DNA of 64,000 bases from Planotetraspora kaengkrachanensis. GTDB lineage: Bacteria; Actinomycetota; Actinomycetes; Streptosporangiales; Streptosporangiaceae. Shown one piece after another: positions 50,793 through 59,381 of the stretch. The notes beneath the pieces are model-generated. The model saw only the letters and a list, made by a program, of their open reading frames with translations, was not told the origin of the DNA and ran no database searches. A program made the translations under genes and the position numbers. Position 1 is the stretch's first letter, and each line of letters starts with the position of its first letter. The stretch is from NCBI RefSeq assembly GCF_016862895.1, contig NZ_BONV01000053.1, forward strand, positions 1 to 64,000. The letters are read 5' to 3'.

Positions 50793-52466
50793 GTGAACAT
50801 CGAGCGTGCCGAGGTCGACGGGGTACCCGTCGTCTGGACGCCGTCGGGCGACAAGCTGACCGCAGGGCTGGCGTTCCGGGTGGGCCGCGCGGACGAGGTG
50901 CTCGCTCGCGGAGGCATCACCCATCTGACCGAGCACCTGACGCTCTATCGTGTCGGCCAGGCGGATTATCACTACAACGGCCAGGTCGACGCGACGACCA
51001 CACTGTTCGTCACGCACGGCGAGGCCGACGACATCGTGTCCTTCTTCGAGGTCGTCTGCGCGGCTCTGCGTGACCTGCCGCTGGAACGACTGCCGGTGGA
51101 ACGTGGCATTCTCCGCACAGAAGAGGCCGGACAGTCGCACGGGGTGATCGGCCGGTTCCTCATCTGGCGCTACGGAGCGCAGAAATTCGGTCTCCCGGCC
51201 TACGACCAGCTCGGCTTGGACGACATCACGCCCGACGAGCTGACCGAGTGGGCGAGGCGCTGGTTCACGCGCGGCAACGCGGTCTTCTGGATCGCCGGGG
51301 GCCCGCCGCCCGAGGGGCTGCGACTGGACCTGCCCGACGGCCCCCGCATGCCCACCCCCGTCGCGAGCGACCTGCTGATTCGCACGCCGTCGTACTTCCC
51401 CGGCCCCGCCGACGGCGTCGGCATGCACTCGGTGATCACCCGCTCGACCGCCTCGGCCGTCTACGGCAAGGCGCTGGAGCGGCGACTGACGCGCACGCTG
51501 CGGCACGATCGCGGGCTCACCTACACGCCCGCGATCGGCTACCACCCTCATAACGCCCACCGGGCCGAGCTGGTCGTCTGGGCGGACGGGCGGCCGGAGC
51601 AATTGCCCGATCTCGTCGAGGCGTTCCTGGCGGAGCTCGACAGACCTTTCACCGTGGAGGAGACGTCTGCAGCGGTGGACGCCGTCCGGGCCCAGCGCAA
51701 AGAACCCGGTGCCGAAGTCGGAACGGTCGCGACCGCGGCGTGGGACGTCCTGCACGGAAGGGAGTGGAGGGACGAGGAGGACCGCGCACGCGAACTGGAC
51801 GCGGTCACCGCCGACGCGCTCAACGCCGTGGCGAAGGAGGCGATGACCAACGCCCTGCTTCACGCGCCGCAGGGGCACCCGTTCCCCTACCAGCGCTTCG
51901 CCGCGGCACCGGCGAGCTCGCAACCATGGGTGGAGGGGGACAGGTACCTGCCGACGGATCACCCGGTCGACCGGTCACACCTGGTCATCGGGCCCAAGGG
52001 GATCTCGTTGTTCGGTCCCGACGACGAGTGGACCGTGCGGTTCAAGGCGGTCGCCGCGATGCTCAGCCGGCCGGACGGGGGGCGGACACTGATCGGTCTC
52101 GACGGCGTGAGCGTCGCGGTCGAACCGGGGCTGTGGCGGAAGTCGGCCGATCTCATCGAAAGGCTCGATGCCGCCGTGCCGGCCTCGCTCGTCGTCCACA
52201 TGCCCGCCCGGGAGGACAAGGAGATCCCGAAGCCGCACACCCGGTGGCATCAGCGCGCCTGGGCGCACGTGCGGGTCCTCACACGCCGGACCATCGGCGT
52301 TTTCACGCTCATCCGTCTCTCGGGGAGACCGCGCCGTGTCGCAGTGGGGTTGCTGGTCGCCGCCGCGCTCATCCTTGCGATGATCTTGTCGCCGAACCAT
52401 GCGCCCACCGTGCTCGCGATCTCCCTGGCGTCGCTCTTCGGTGCCTGGAGAAGCCGGCGCCTGTGA
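50793..52466 (+). CDS. M16-type zinc peptidase with C-terminal membrane anchor
   Basis: 557 residues. The inverted zinc motif HLTEH (44-48) and the downstream Glu in ERGILRTEEAGQ (about 103-111) match the M16 HxxEH...E ligand set. The core (to about 300) is one M16 repeat; residues 400-500 look like a partial second domain. Residues 520-555 form two hydrophobic segments (VGLLVAAALILAMIL), so the enzyme is probably membrane-tethered. Most M16 proteins are soluble or have paired subunits, so this anchored single-chain form is notable. GGAGGAAC precedes the ATG. Confidence 0.75.
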   Translation: MNIERAEVDGVPVVWTPSGDKLTAGLAFRVGRADEVLARGGITHLTEHLTLYRVGQADYHYNGQVDATTTLFVTHGEADDIVSFFEVVCAALRDLPLERLPVERGILRTEEAGQSHGVIGRFLIWRYGAQKFGLPAYDQLGLDDITPDELTEWARRWFTRGNAVFWIAGGPPPEGLRLDLPDGPRMPTPVASDLLIRTPSYFPGPADGVGMHSVITRSTASAVYGKALERRLTRTLRHDRGLTYTPAIGYHPHNAHRAELVVWADGRPEQLPDLVEAFLAELDRPFTVEETSAAVDAVRAQRKEPGAEVGTVATAAWDVLHGREWRDEEDRARELDAVTADALNAVAKEAMTNALLHAPQGHPFPYQRFAAAPASSQPWVEGDRYLPTDHPVDRSHLVIGPKGISLFGPDDEWTVRFKAVAAMLSRPDGGRTLIGLDGVSVAVEPGLWRKSADLIERLDAAVPASLVVHMPAREDKEIPKPHTRWHQRAWAHVRVLTRRTIGVFTLIRLSGRPRRVAVGLLVAAALILAMILSPNHAPTVLAISLASLFGAWRSRRL

Positions 52467-52483
52467 CCACGTCAGGTCACGGA

Positions 52484-53140
52484 TCAGGCCGGGAGCCAGC
52501 GCAGGAGACGGTCGACCAGATCCGTCCAGCCCGCCTCGATGCGTTCCACCGGCATCCCGCGCCGGGTGTGCAGGTGGTTGACGAGCGCCGGGTCGAGGTA
52601 GCCGAGCAGGGCCTCGACCAGCAACTCGATGTCACCCGTGACCCCGGCGGCCCGGAGCAGGGTCGTGAGATGCAGGGCATGGACGTCTCTGGGCGGGTGG
52701 TTGGCATAGCGGCGGGCCGGCTTCTGCTCGGCCGCCAGGTACAGGTCGCGGTAGCGGATCTCGTGGCGGATCGCCGCCGTGCCGAAGGCGTGGAGCCGTT
52801 CCCTCGGCGGGGCGCCGAGCCCGAGCGGGGGAGGGCCGGAGACGAACGCCTCCTGGAAGGTCCGTTCGGCGTGATCCAGCAGTGCGAGCATGAGGCCCGC
52901 GCGATCGCCGAACCGCCGGTAGACGGTTCCCTTGCCGACCGACGCGGCGGCGGCCACGGCGTCCATGGAGACGTGCTCCGCCCCGTGCCGTGCCACGAGG
53001 CGGGCGGCGGCGTCGAGCAGCCGGTTCCGATTGCGCGCTGCGTCCGCGCGCTCGTGTGGGGCCTGGCCGGCCAAAGGGAGCGAGGGCGTCGCGGGCCCGT
53101 CCGCGGCGATCCCGGCTCGAGGGGGCTGGTCATCGCGCAC
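52484..53140 (-). CDS. TetR-family regulator
   Basis: 218 residues. The HTH (RLLDAAARLVARHGAEHVSM, DAVAAAASVGKGTVYRRFGD) starts at about residue 39 after a Pro/Ala-rich N-terminus. The ligand domain has RYRDLYLAAEQKPARRYANH. Convergent with the M16 gene and 134 bp downstream of the DUF4352-like gene on the same strand. Target unknown. Confidence 0.9.
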   Translation of the reverse strand: MRDDQPPRAGIAADGPATPSLPLAGQAPHERADAARNRNRLLDAAARLVARHGAEHVSMDAVAAAASVGKGTVYRRFGDRAGLMLALLDHAERTFQEAFVSGPPPLGLGAPPRERLHAFGTAAIRHEIRYRDLYLAAEQKPARRYANHPPRDVHALHLTTLLRAAGVTGDIELLVEALLGYLDPALVNHLHTRRGMPVERIEAGWTDLVDRLLRWLPA

Positions 53141-53274
53141 GAAAAAGATCCTAGTCGCGGGATTCCCGCCGGGTCTCAGGGCCGGCGCCGGGCGCCCGCC
53201 TCGCGTCAGGAGCTCACGTCTCCTGAGGGAATGCGGGCGCTCGACCCGGCCTGCGCCGACCGGCCAGGCGCGCG

Positions 53275-53940
53275 TCAGTTCAGCACGACCGCGGCGCCGC
53301 CTGAGAGCGGCGAGTCGTGCAACTCGATCGAGGCCGCGTCCGTGCCCCTGGGCACATCGAACACGACGATGCCCTTCACCGAGTTCCCCGGGTTGATCTC
53401 CTCGTACAGCGACTTCGACGCCTGTCCCAGGTAGATCGCCGCCTCGGAGTCGGCGGAGAACTCCTTGCCCGTCGCGTCGAACAGCTTCTGCGCCTCACCC
53501 GTGAACGCCTGAGACCGCTCGCCGATGTTCTTCACCGTGACGTGGACGAGGACGAACTGACCCTGCGCGTCCTTGCCCAGATAGCGGTCGCCGACCCTCG
53601 ACGCGGTGCCGAGCTTGGTGACCTTGAAAGCGAAGTCTCCGTCCCGGACCTGTGTCCCGATTCCCGCGGTCGCCGTCTCGGCCCGCTGGGCTTCCCTCGA
53701 CGCGGTGCCGCCCGCCGGGGCGGGGGCGCCGGAGCCGTTGGACGCGAGAGCGCCGCACGCCGCGAACACGGCGAGGATCGCGCTGACGGCGAGAATCCAC
53801 GTGAGGCCGCGGCCCCCCTTCTTCGGTGGCGCCTGGAACGTTCCAGCCGGGCCGTACGGCCGACTGTACGGCTGCTGGTGTCGGGGATTCTGCGATGTCT
53901 GATGAATGGGATAGGCGGGCCCGCCGTCGGACTGGGTCAT
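53275..53940 (-). CDS. membrane-anchored DUF4352-like lipoprotein/telokin-fold protein
   Basis: 221 residues from ATG 53940. A Gln/Pro/Tyr-rich cytosolic N-terminus is followed by a membrane helix (GLTWILAVSAILAVFAACGA), an Ala/Pro linker, and then the Ig-like DUF4352 domain: VRDGDFAFKVTKLGTASRVG, QGQFVLVHVTVKNIGERSQA and VKGIVVFDVPRGTDAASIEL. Typical extracellular domain of unknown ligand. The frame upstream of 53940 is spurious. Confidence 0.85.
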   Translation of the reverse strand: MTQSDGGPAYPIHQTSQNPRHQQPYSRPYGPAGTFQAPPKKGGRGLTWILAVSAILAVFAACGALASNGSGAPAPAGGTASREAQRAETATAGIGTQVRDGDFAFKVTKLGTASRVGDRYLGKDAQGQFVLVHVTVKNIGERSQAFTGEAQKLFDATGKEFSADSEAAIYLGQASKSLYEEINPGNSVKGIVVFDVPRGTDAASIELHDSPLSGGAAVVLN

Positions 53941-54336
53941 GGCTGTGCTCCAGGAGTCGAGAGTGTCCAGCGAGGTGAGGACGCGCCTTTTCGCTGAACG
54001 GTTGCCGGGCGTTGCCGAAGCGTTAGCCCACCCGGTCTTTTGCCGCACGGCAACTTCGTAAATGCCCGACTTGCCTCATCGAACTTCTGAAGTAGAGGAG
54101 CCGGTCCGCGCCGCCTCGTTTCGCTGAGGGAGATGTCGTCCCGGCTGGAACGGAGCCATCGGCATGCAGGTTGTCGGGGCCGTGAAAGGCGCCTGCAAAT
54201 CTTGGTCAACTGTTCCGAACGCGGGCGCTCCATGAACATTCATTAAGCCCAGGCGTGTTTCCCTCATTGTCGGCGATGTCGACAGGCCATTCGCCACCGA
54301 CAGGACAAATGTCCATTTCTATGCAGAGGCGGCCCG
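53941..54336. other. intergenic, no gene supported
   Basis: About 400 bp between divergently oriented genes, containing A+T-rich patches and no supported frame; presumably the promoters of both neighbours. Confidence 0.45.
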
Positions 54337-55239
54337 ATGGGCTCTTTTTCGAGAATTCTCGGCGGCGTGGGCGCCGTCACGCTGGCGGGGATCACACTGG
54401 GCGCGGCCGCGTCGCCGGTTCAGGCGATGTCCCGTTCGGCGAACAGTGTGATCGTCCCGTGCGACGCGGCCACGCTCGTCACGGAGATCCAGGCGGCCAA
54501 CACGGCCGGAGTCGCCACGCTCCTTCTCGCGCCGAACTGCATCTACAACTACGCCACCGGGACCACCCCCAGCGACGCCCTCCCGATCATCACGGGCGAC
54601 GTCACTCTGGTGGGCGGGCTGAACACGACGATCAGGCGCGATCCGGCCGCACCCGGCTTCCGCATCCTGGAGGTGGCATCCGGGGCGACGCTCCGTGTCC
54701 GGAACGTCTCCATCCTGGGAGGAAGCACGTCGGGCCTCGGTGGTGGAATCCAGAACGCCGGCACCGTGGTCCTGGAGCACACCATCCTGGCCGGCAACCG
54801 GGCAATGAACGGTGGCGCGTTCGCGAATCTCGCGGGCGCCACCGCGATGATCTCGCACAGCGTGCTCAAGGAGAACACGGCCGCGAGCGTCGGGGGAGGT
54901 GCCGCCATCAACTTCGCCGGGACGCTGACGCTGTCCGACGTCATCCTGACCAGGAACAGTGCACCGATCAACGGAGGCGCACTGAACACCCAGCCGGGCG
55001 GCGTGTCGAACCTCGTCAAGAGCATCGTGCGGAACAACACATCCGGCAGTCCGGGAGGCGGCATCTCCAACCTGGGAACCCTCAACCTCGACGGCACCGT
55101 GGTCGGGCAGAACAGGGGGTCCGGCGGCGGGGGCATCGCCACCGCCAACGCGAATGTCACCCTCCGCAACTCAATTGTCAATGACAACTCCCCCGACAAC
55201 TGCAGTCCGCCGAACACCATCCCGGGCTGCGTCAACTAG
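54337..55239 (+). CDS. secreted right-handed beta-helix protein
   Basis: 300 residues. The signal peptide MGSFSRILGGVGAVTLAGIT ends near residue 30 (VQAMS). The mature part has repeated turns, about 20-24 residues each, with GGG and N-rich corners: LGGGIQNAGTVVLEHTILAG, NGGAFANLAGATAMISHSVL, GGGISNLGTLNLDGTVVGQN. This is typical of polymorphic-outer-membrane-like/right-handed parallel beta-helix repeats. A surface or substrate-binding role is likely. A strong terminator follows. Confidence 0.85.
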   Translation: MGSFSRILGGVGAVTLAGITLGAAASPVQAMSRSANSVIVPCDAATLVTEIQAANTAGVATLLLAPNCIYNYATGTTPSDALPIITGDVTLVGGLNTTIRRDPAAPGFRILEVASGATLRVRNVSILGGSTSGLGGGIQNAGTVVLEHTILAGNRAMNGGAFANLAGATAMISHSVLKENTAASVGGGAAINFAGTLTLSDVILTRNSAPINGGALNTQPGGVSNLVKSIVRNNTSGSPGGGISNLGTLNLDGTVVGQNRGSGGGGIATANANVTLRNSIVNDNSPDNCSPPNTIPGCVN

Positions 55240-55242
55240 CCG

Positions 55243-55289
55243 TCCGGTGGATCCTTGTCCGGGTGCACCACGAACAAGGATCCACCGGA
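55243..55289 (+). terminator. terminator of the beta-helix gene
   Basis: TCCGGTGGATCCTTGT (55243-55258) and its exact complement (55274-55289) form a 16-bp stem with a 15-base loop, 3 bp beyond the stop codon. Confidence 0.85.
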
Positions 55290-55410
55290 TACACCCAGAG
55301 CCGAATGACGTCCTGACCCGTTTCGAGCACCGGCTCCCCAGAAATTAACGCCGCGCCGAGACGTAAATGGAGTTGCGCCGTCCGGGGACGTCCTTGCTAG
55401 CGTGCCGGAC

Positions 55411-55449
55411 ATGTACTGCCCGTTCTTCATCAGGATCCGCCGCTCCTAG
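55411..55449 (+). CDS. Erm leader peptide (MYCPFFIRIRRS)
   Basis: A 12-codon frame, ATG 55411 to TAG 55449, 109 bp upstream of the Erm start. It ends in R-I-R-R-S. Macrolide-dependent ribosome stalling at Arg-x-Arg motifs in leader peptides (as in the ErmD-type leader) is established. A hairpin overlaps its last codons. I infer that macrolide-induced stalling here opens the Erm translation-initiation region. No other explanation for such a short frame at this position was evident. Confidence 0.6.
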   Translation: MYCPFFIRIRRS

Positions 55450-55455
55450 CGGCGG
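55437..55455 (+). promoter_or_regulatory. leader hairpin of the Erm attenuator
   Basis: CCGCCGCT and AGCGGCGG pair with a 3-base loop spanning the leader's stop codon. A second hairpin CCCGG/CCGGG lies at 55525-55540 directly ahead of the Erm ribosome-binding GGAG (55548-55551); ggctcc at 55528-55533 could mask that GGAG. Confidence 0.5.
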
Positions 55456-55558
55456 GCTGCTTCGCGTTTCACCTTCCCAGCTCCGCCGCCTTCGGTGTCC
55501 TCGCCGGTGCGGCTCCTCGTGCTGCCCGGCTCCATCCGGGTCCACGCGGAGCGCATCC

Positions 55559-56374
55559 ATGCATCACCCCTACCAGGGCGGACGGCACGAGCTCGGCCAG
55601 AATTTCCTGGTCGATCGGTCGGTGATCGCCACCATCGAAGGACTGGTCGCCCTGACGACCGGCCCGATCGTCGAGATCGGCCCGGGCGACGGCGCCCTGA
55701 CTCTGCCGCTGAGCGGCTCGGGCAGGCCGATAACCGCCGTCGAGGTCGACCCTCGGCGTGCGTCGCGGCTCGCCCGCCGGGCTGCCCGGAACGTCACCGT
55801 CGTCAACGCGGACATCCTGCGATACCGGTTCCCCCGGCACCCGCATGTGATCGTCGGAAACGTCCCGTTCCACCTGACGACCGCCATCCTGAGGAGGATC
55901 CTGCCCGCGTGCCACTGGCGGGAGGCGGTGCTGCTGGTGCAGTGGGAGGTCGCCCGCAGGCGGGCGGGGGTCGGCGGCGCCAGCATGCTGACGGCGGCCT
56001 GGTGGCCCTGGTACGAGTTCGGGCTGCGCCGCCGGGTGCCGGCCCGGGCGTTCCGCCCGATGCCGTCGGTCGACGGCGGGCTGCTGACGATGGAGCGCCG
56101 CGGCGTTCCACTTGTCGGAGAACGCGGGGAGTACCAGGAGTTCGTCCGGCAGGTGTTCACCGGACGTGGCCGCGGGATCGCCGAGATCCTCGGCAGGGTC
56201 ACACATGGCGACCGCGCGTCCGTACGCGACTGGCTGGGGCGGGAGAACGTCTCACCGCACCTGCTGCCGAAGGACCTGGCCGCGGACCAGTGGGCCTCGC
56301 TGTGGAACACGGTCGGCGGCCGCGACCCGCACACACGAGCGGCCCGTGTTCACCGCCGGCCCGGGCGGTCGTGA
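55559..56374 (+). CDS. erm: Erm-type 23S rRNA adenine-N6 methyltransferase
   Basis: 271 residues from ATG 55559. RHELGQNFLVDRSVIATIEG is the conserved Erm/KsgA opening. The SAM site is IVEIGPGDGALTLP (E39-G45). Motif IV NVPF (101-104) is Erm-like (KsgA has NLPY), and the basic tail (ARVHRRPGRS) is typical of actinomycete Erm proteins. Function: methylation of A2058, conferring macrolide-lincosamide-streptogramin B resistance. No macrolide biosynthesis genes lie in the window, so it is probably intrinsic resistance. The preceding leader peptide suggests inducibility. Confidence 0.9.
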   Translation: MHHPYQGGRHELGQNFLVDRSVIATIEGLVALTTGPIVEIGPGDGALTLPLSGSGRPITAVEVDPRRASRLARRAARNVTVVNADILRYRFPRHPHVIVGNVPFHLTTAILRRILPACHWREAVLLVQWEVARRRAGVGGASMLTAAWWPWYEFGLRRRVPARAFRPMPSVDGGLLTMERRGVPLVGERGEYQEFVRQVFTGRGRGIAEILGRVTHGDRASVRDWLGRENVSPHLLPKDLAADQWASLWNTVGGRDPHTRAARVHRRPGRS

Positions 56375-56396
56375 AATGGGGGAGGGGCCGCCCGCC

Positions 56397-56426
56397 GGAC
56401 GAGGTGCGGATGTTGCCACCTCGTCC
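56397..56426 (+). terminator. terminator between the erm gene and the convergent secreted gene
   Basis: GGACGAGGTG (56397-56406) pairs with CACCTCGTCC (56417-56426) around a 10-base loop. Confidence 0.75.
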
Positions 56427-56496
56427 TGCGGACGACCCCTCCTTGACCTTCTGCAGAGTGCCGAGCCCGAAGGCGCCGGCCTGCCGGTCCTCGTGC

Positions 56497-57396
56497 CTAG
56501 AGGACGACCCCGAGCCCGAGACCGAGAGCCAGGCGCAGCCGCAGGGCGAGCGCCAGGTTCACGTTCGCGTTGACGTCCGCGTTGACGTTGGCCGTCGCCG
56601 CGAGCGGGGTGTAGGTCGGCGCGGGCAAGAACGGCCTCGGCCTGACGAACACCGACGTCGTGGTCGGCCGCGGCGTGTAGTACACCGACGTGGTGGTCGT
56701 GGTCGGCCGCGGCGTGTACAGCACCGACGTGGTGGTGTTGGCCGTGGTCGGCACGGTCGTCACCGTGGTGGTGTTGTTCGTCGTGGCCGGCAGCGTCGTG
56801 TACGTGGTGGTGTTGTTGGTCGTGGCCGGCAGCGTCGTGTACGTGGTGGTGTTGTTGGTCGTGGCCGGCAGGGTGTTCACCACCGGCTGGTTGACCAGCG
56901 GCGCCGACGCGGGAGTGATCGCGCCGGTGCCGGCGTTGTTGATCGTCGTGGGGGCCGACGGGCCGTAGTACTTGGTCGACTTGGTCACATCGATCGACTT
57001 GGTCGACTCGGTCGACGCGGAAGACGTGGTATCGCCCGGGTCCAGGGTCTGGTCCGTGGTCGCGGTCGTGTCCGACGTCTGGGACGGCGTCAGCGTGACG
57101 TTGATGTCGTGCAGCAGGTGCTGACGCTCGCGCTGGTTGAGACTGCCACGCTGCCGCTGACGGTCGCGGTTGCGGTTGAAGTTGCGGTTGCGATTGCGGT
57201 GCTCGGAGTCCCAGCTGGCGTCGTCATCGTCGTCGTCGTCATCCGCGACGTGGCGGAGAAGCTGGCTCGGGACGTTGCTGAGCTTGCCGGCGGAGGCGCC
57301 GGCAGAAGAGGCGGTGACGGCGCCGACCACGAGGGCGCCGCTCGTCAGTGCGGTCGTGGTGGCGAGGACCGCGATGAGGCCATGAGCCTTGGGCAT
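56497..57396 (-). CDS. secreted Thr/Asn-repeat protein, paralogue family B
   Basis: 299 residues. The signal peptide MPKAHGLIAVLATTTALTSG runs to about residue 36. An Asp run (DDDDDDDD) is followed by Arg/Asn-rich NRNRNFNRNRDRQRQR, then HLLHDINVTLTPSQTS, matching the protein at 27725-28180. Tandem repeats TTLPATTNNTTTY (three-plus copies, about 39 bp each at DNA level) and TPRPTTT units follow, and a hydrophobic C-terminus LALALRLRLALGLGLGVVL that could be a membrane anchor or sorting tail. Repeats suggest a stalk. Surface exposure is inferred. Confidence 0.75.
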   Translation of the reverse strand: MPKAHGLIAVLATTTALTSGALVVGAVTASSAGASAGKLSNVPSQLLRHVADDDDDDDDASWDSEHRNRNRNFNRNRDRQRQRGSLNQRERQHLLHDINVTLTPSQTSDTTATTDQTLDPGDTTSSASTESTKSIDVTKSTKYYGPSAPTTINNAGTGAITPASAPLVNQPVVNTLPATTNNTTTYTTLPATTNNTTTYTTLPATTNNTTTVTTVPTTANTTTSVLYTPRPTTTTTSVYYTPRPTTTSVFVRPRPFLPAPTYTPLAATANVNADVNANVNLALALRLRLALGLGLGVVL

Positions 57397-57818
57397 GTGG
57401 TTTCTCTCCTAGAAAGGAATACTGCCCTGCACTGATATTTTTCAGAATCGGCTATAAATGCGATCTCTGAAAAACTATGCAGATCAACACTGCGTTGTCT
57501 TGTTTCCCGGCCATCCGTGACGCAAACGATGATCGGCGGCTTTTGCCTTTTGGCTGACATTTCATTGAAGAAGTCACGGGAATCTCGCGGGAAGGCAGGT
57601 CTAATATCCGTCCTGTCGTATTTTGTACACGCGCTCGGAGATGCCCGATCTGTCGGGCAAATATCGGTGCGTCCGGACGGCAGGAATTAGCAGCATAAAG
57701 ACGCCGAGAAAGGCAAGAGGATTGTTATGCCGTTTCGGCGGATGGCCGGAAAATATGGCGCAGAGGTGAGTTGTCGGACTCCGGGAACAACTGACTGCCC
57801 CGGGTGGTTCTCGCGGGC
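57397..57818. promoter_or_regulatory. long A+T-rich leader of the secreted gene
   Basis: Contains TTTTTCAGA...TCTGAAAAA (57438-57446/57466-57474), a 9-bp perfect stem with a 19-base loop close to the start codon. It also contains the block tgcgttgtcttg...CAAACGATGATCGG...CTTTTG (57491-57545) shared with the upstream region of 27725-28180. Beyond about 57600 nothing more is recognised. Confidence 0.5.
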
Positions 57819-58709
57819 ATGGGTGACTACGGGCGTGATGTCGAATTCGGATACTTCCTCGTGCCGAACGCCGGGGATCCCCTGCTGAAGACCGCGCAGG
57901 CGGCAGACAGGCTCGGGCTCGACCTGATCGGCGTTCAGGATCATCCGTATCAGCGGCGCTATGTCGACACGTGGACGCTTCTCAGCGTCATCGCGGCCGC
58001 GACCGAACGCATCAGGGTCTTTCCGGACGTCGCGAGTCTGCCTCTGCGGCCGCCGGCGGTGCTGGCCAAGTCCGCGGCGAGCCTGGACCTGCTCAGCGGC
58101 GGACGGGTCGAGCTGGGGCTCGGGGCGGGCGCCTTCTGGGACGCCATCGAGGCGTACGGCGGGCCGCGCCGTACGCCCAAGGAGGCGATCGACGCCCTGG
58201 AGGAGGCCGTCACGGTGATCCGCGCTGTGTGGGGCGGCGCGCCGGCCCTGCGCTTCGACGGCGGGCACTACCGGCTGAAGGGCGCGAAGCCGGGCCCGGC
58301 CCCGGCGCATCCCATCGAGATCTGGCTCGGCGTCCGCGGGCCGCGTGCGCTCGCGCTCACCGGCAGGCTGGCGGACGGCTGGCTTCCCTCGAGCACCTGG
58401 GCCCCGCCGAAGCGGCTGCCCGAGCTCAACGCCCGCATCGACGACGCCGCGGCGGCGGCCGGGCGCGAGCCGAAGGAGATCCGCAGGCTGTACAACGTCA
58501 ACGGCGCGATCACCGACGGCGCGTCCAGCGGTTTCCTCAACGGCCCCGCCGACCAGTGGGTCGAGGAGCTGACCGACATCGCGGTGGGCTACGGCATGGA
58601 CACCTTCGTCTTCTGGGGTGAGGGGGACCAGGAGGACCAGCTCCGCAGGTTCGCGGAGGAGGTCGTGCCGGCCGTACGGGAAAGGGTCGCGCAGGAGCGC
58701 GCGGGCTGA
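57819..58709 (+). CDS. LLM-class oxidoreductase
   Basis: 296 residues from ATG 57819 (MGDYGRDVEFGYFLVPNAGD). The LLM barrel has LDLIGVQDHPYQRRYVDTWT, then DLLSGGRVELGLGAGAFWDA, and IEIWLGVRGPRALALTGRLA. Probably F420- or FMN-dependent; substrate unknown. Convergent with the TMEM175-like gene at 58716, separated by 6 bp. Confidence 0.9.
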   Translation: MGDYGRDVEFGYFLVPNAGDPLLKTAQAADRLGLDLIGVQDHPYQRRYVDTWTLLSVIAAATERIRVFPDVASLPLRPPAVLAKSAASLDLLSGGRVELGLGAGAFWDAIEAYGGPRRTPKEAIDALEEAVTVIRAVWGGAPALRFDGGHYRLKGAKPGPAPAHPIEIWLGVRGPRALALTGRLADGWLPSSTWAPPKRLPELNARIDDAAAAAGREPKEIRRLYNVNGAITDGASSGFLNGPADQWVEELTDIAVGYGMDTFVFWGEGDQEDQLRRFAEEVVPAVRERVAQERAG

Positions 58710-58715
58710 CCGGCG

Positions 58716-59381
58716 TCAGGGAGTGAGGAGGCGGCGCCCGGCCCGGTGCCCGCCGAGGATGATGAGGGGCGTCAGCACCCAGAGGTAGGGGACGCCGTCC
58801 ATCACCCAGCTCAGCGCGGCCGTGACCAGCCAGAAGGCGCCGTTCACGGTCAGTGTCAGCGCCATGACCCGCAGGTGGAAGACGTCCGTGCCCGGCTTGG
58901 TGACCCCGCCGCGCACGGCGGCGACGTTCAGGCCGGCCTGGCAGAACAGCAGGCCGGCCTCCGCGATGGCGAAGAGGGTCACCGACAGCGGGTTCAGCGA
59001 GGCCTCGCCGATCAGGGCCGTCGGGTACGGCAGCAGCACCACGAGGATGAGCAACGGGATGTGGATGCGCAACATCCACCGGCTCATGCCGGTGATCTGG
59101 TCGAACAGCCGGTGATGCTGGCGCCAGGTCGCCCACAGCACCAGGAAGGCGATGAGGAACGCCAGGAAGATGCCGGCGTTCTCGCCGAGGAAGTGCCACA
59201 GCTCGCGGGCCATCGCCATGCGGTCGGCCTCGCCCCGGCGGGAGAGCCCCTCAGGGCGGGGGATCTCGATGACGAGCAGGGTCATGGCGATGGCGAAGAC
59301 CGCGTCGGTGAACATGCCCATCCGCTCATGGGTCAGCCCCGGCGGGACGGTGGTCGGGTCCGGCGATTCGGCGGCGGTCAT
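58716..59381 (-). CDS. TMEM175-type (DUF1211) potassium-channel-like protein
   Basis: 221 residues from ATG 59381. HERMGMFTDAVFAIAMTLLV is the family signature RxxxFxDxhfAIxxTLLh, in the first helix that lines the pore. About six membrane helices in all. Bacterial TMEM175 proteins are K+-leak channels. The long frame to 59543 lacks support. Confidence 0.85.
   Translation of the reverse strand: MTAAESPDPTTVPPGLTHERMGMFTDAVFAIAMTLLVIEIPRPEGLSRRGEADRMAMARELWHFLGENAGIFLAFLIAFLVLWATWRQHHRLFDQITGMSRWMLRIHIPLLILVVLLPYPTALIGEASLNPLSVTLFAIAEAGLLFCQAGLNVAAVRGGVTKPGTDVFHLRVMALTLTVNGAFWLVTAALSWVMDGVPYLWVLTPLIILGGHRAGRRLLTP

Noticed and set aside
56760-56880. CRISPR-like or microsatellite array
   Set aside because: The near-identical 39-bp units are adjacent, without spacers, and are codons of the Thr/Asn-rich repeats of the secreted protein.
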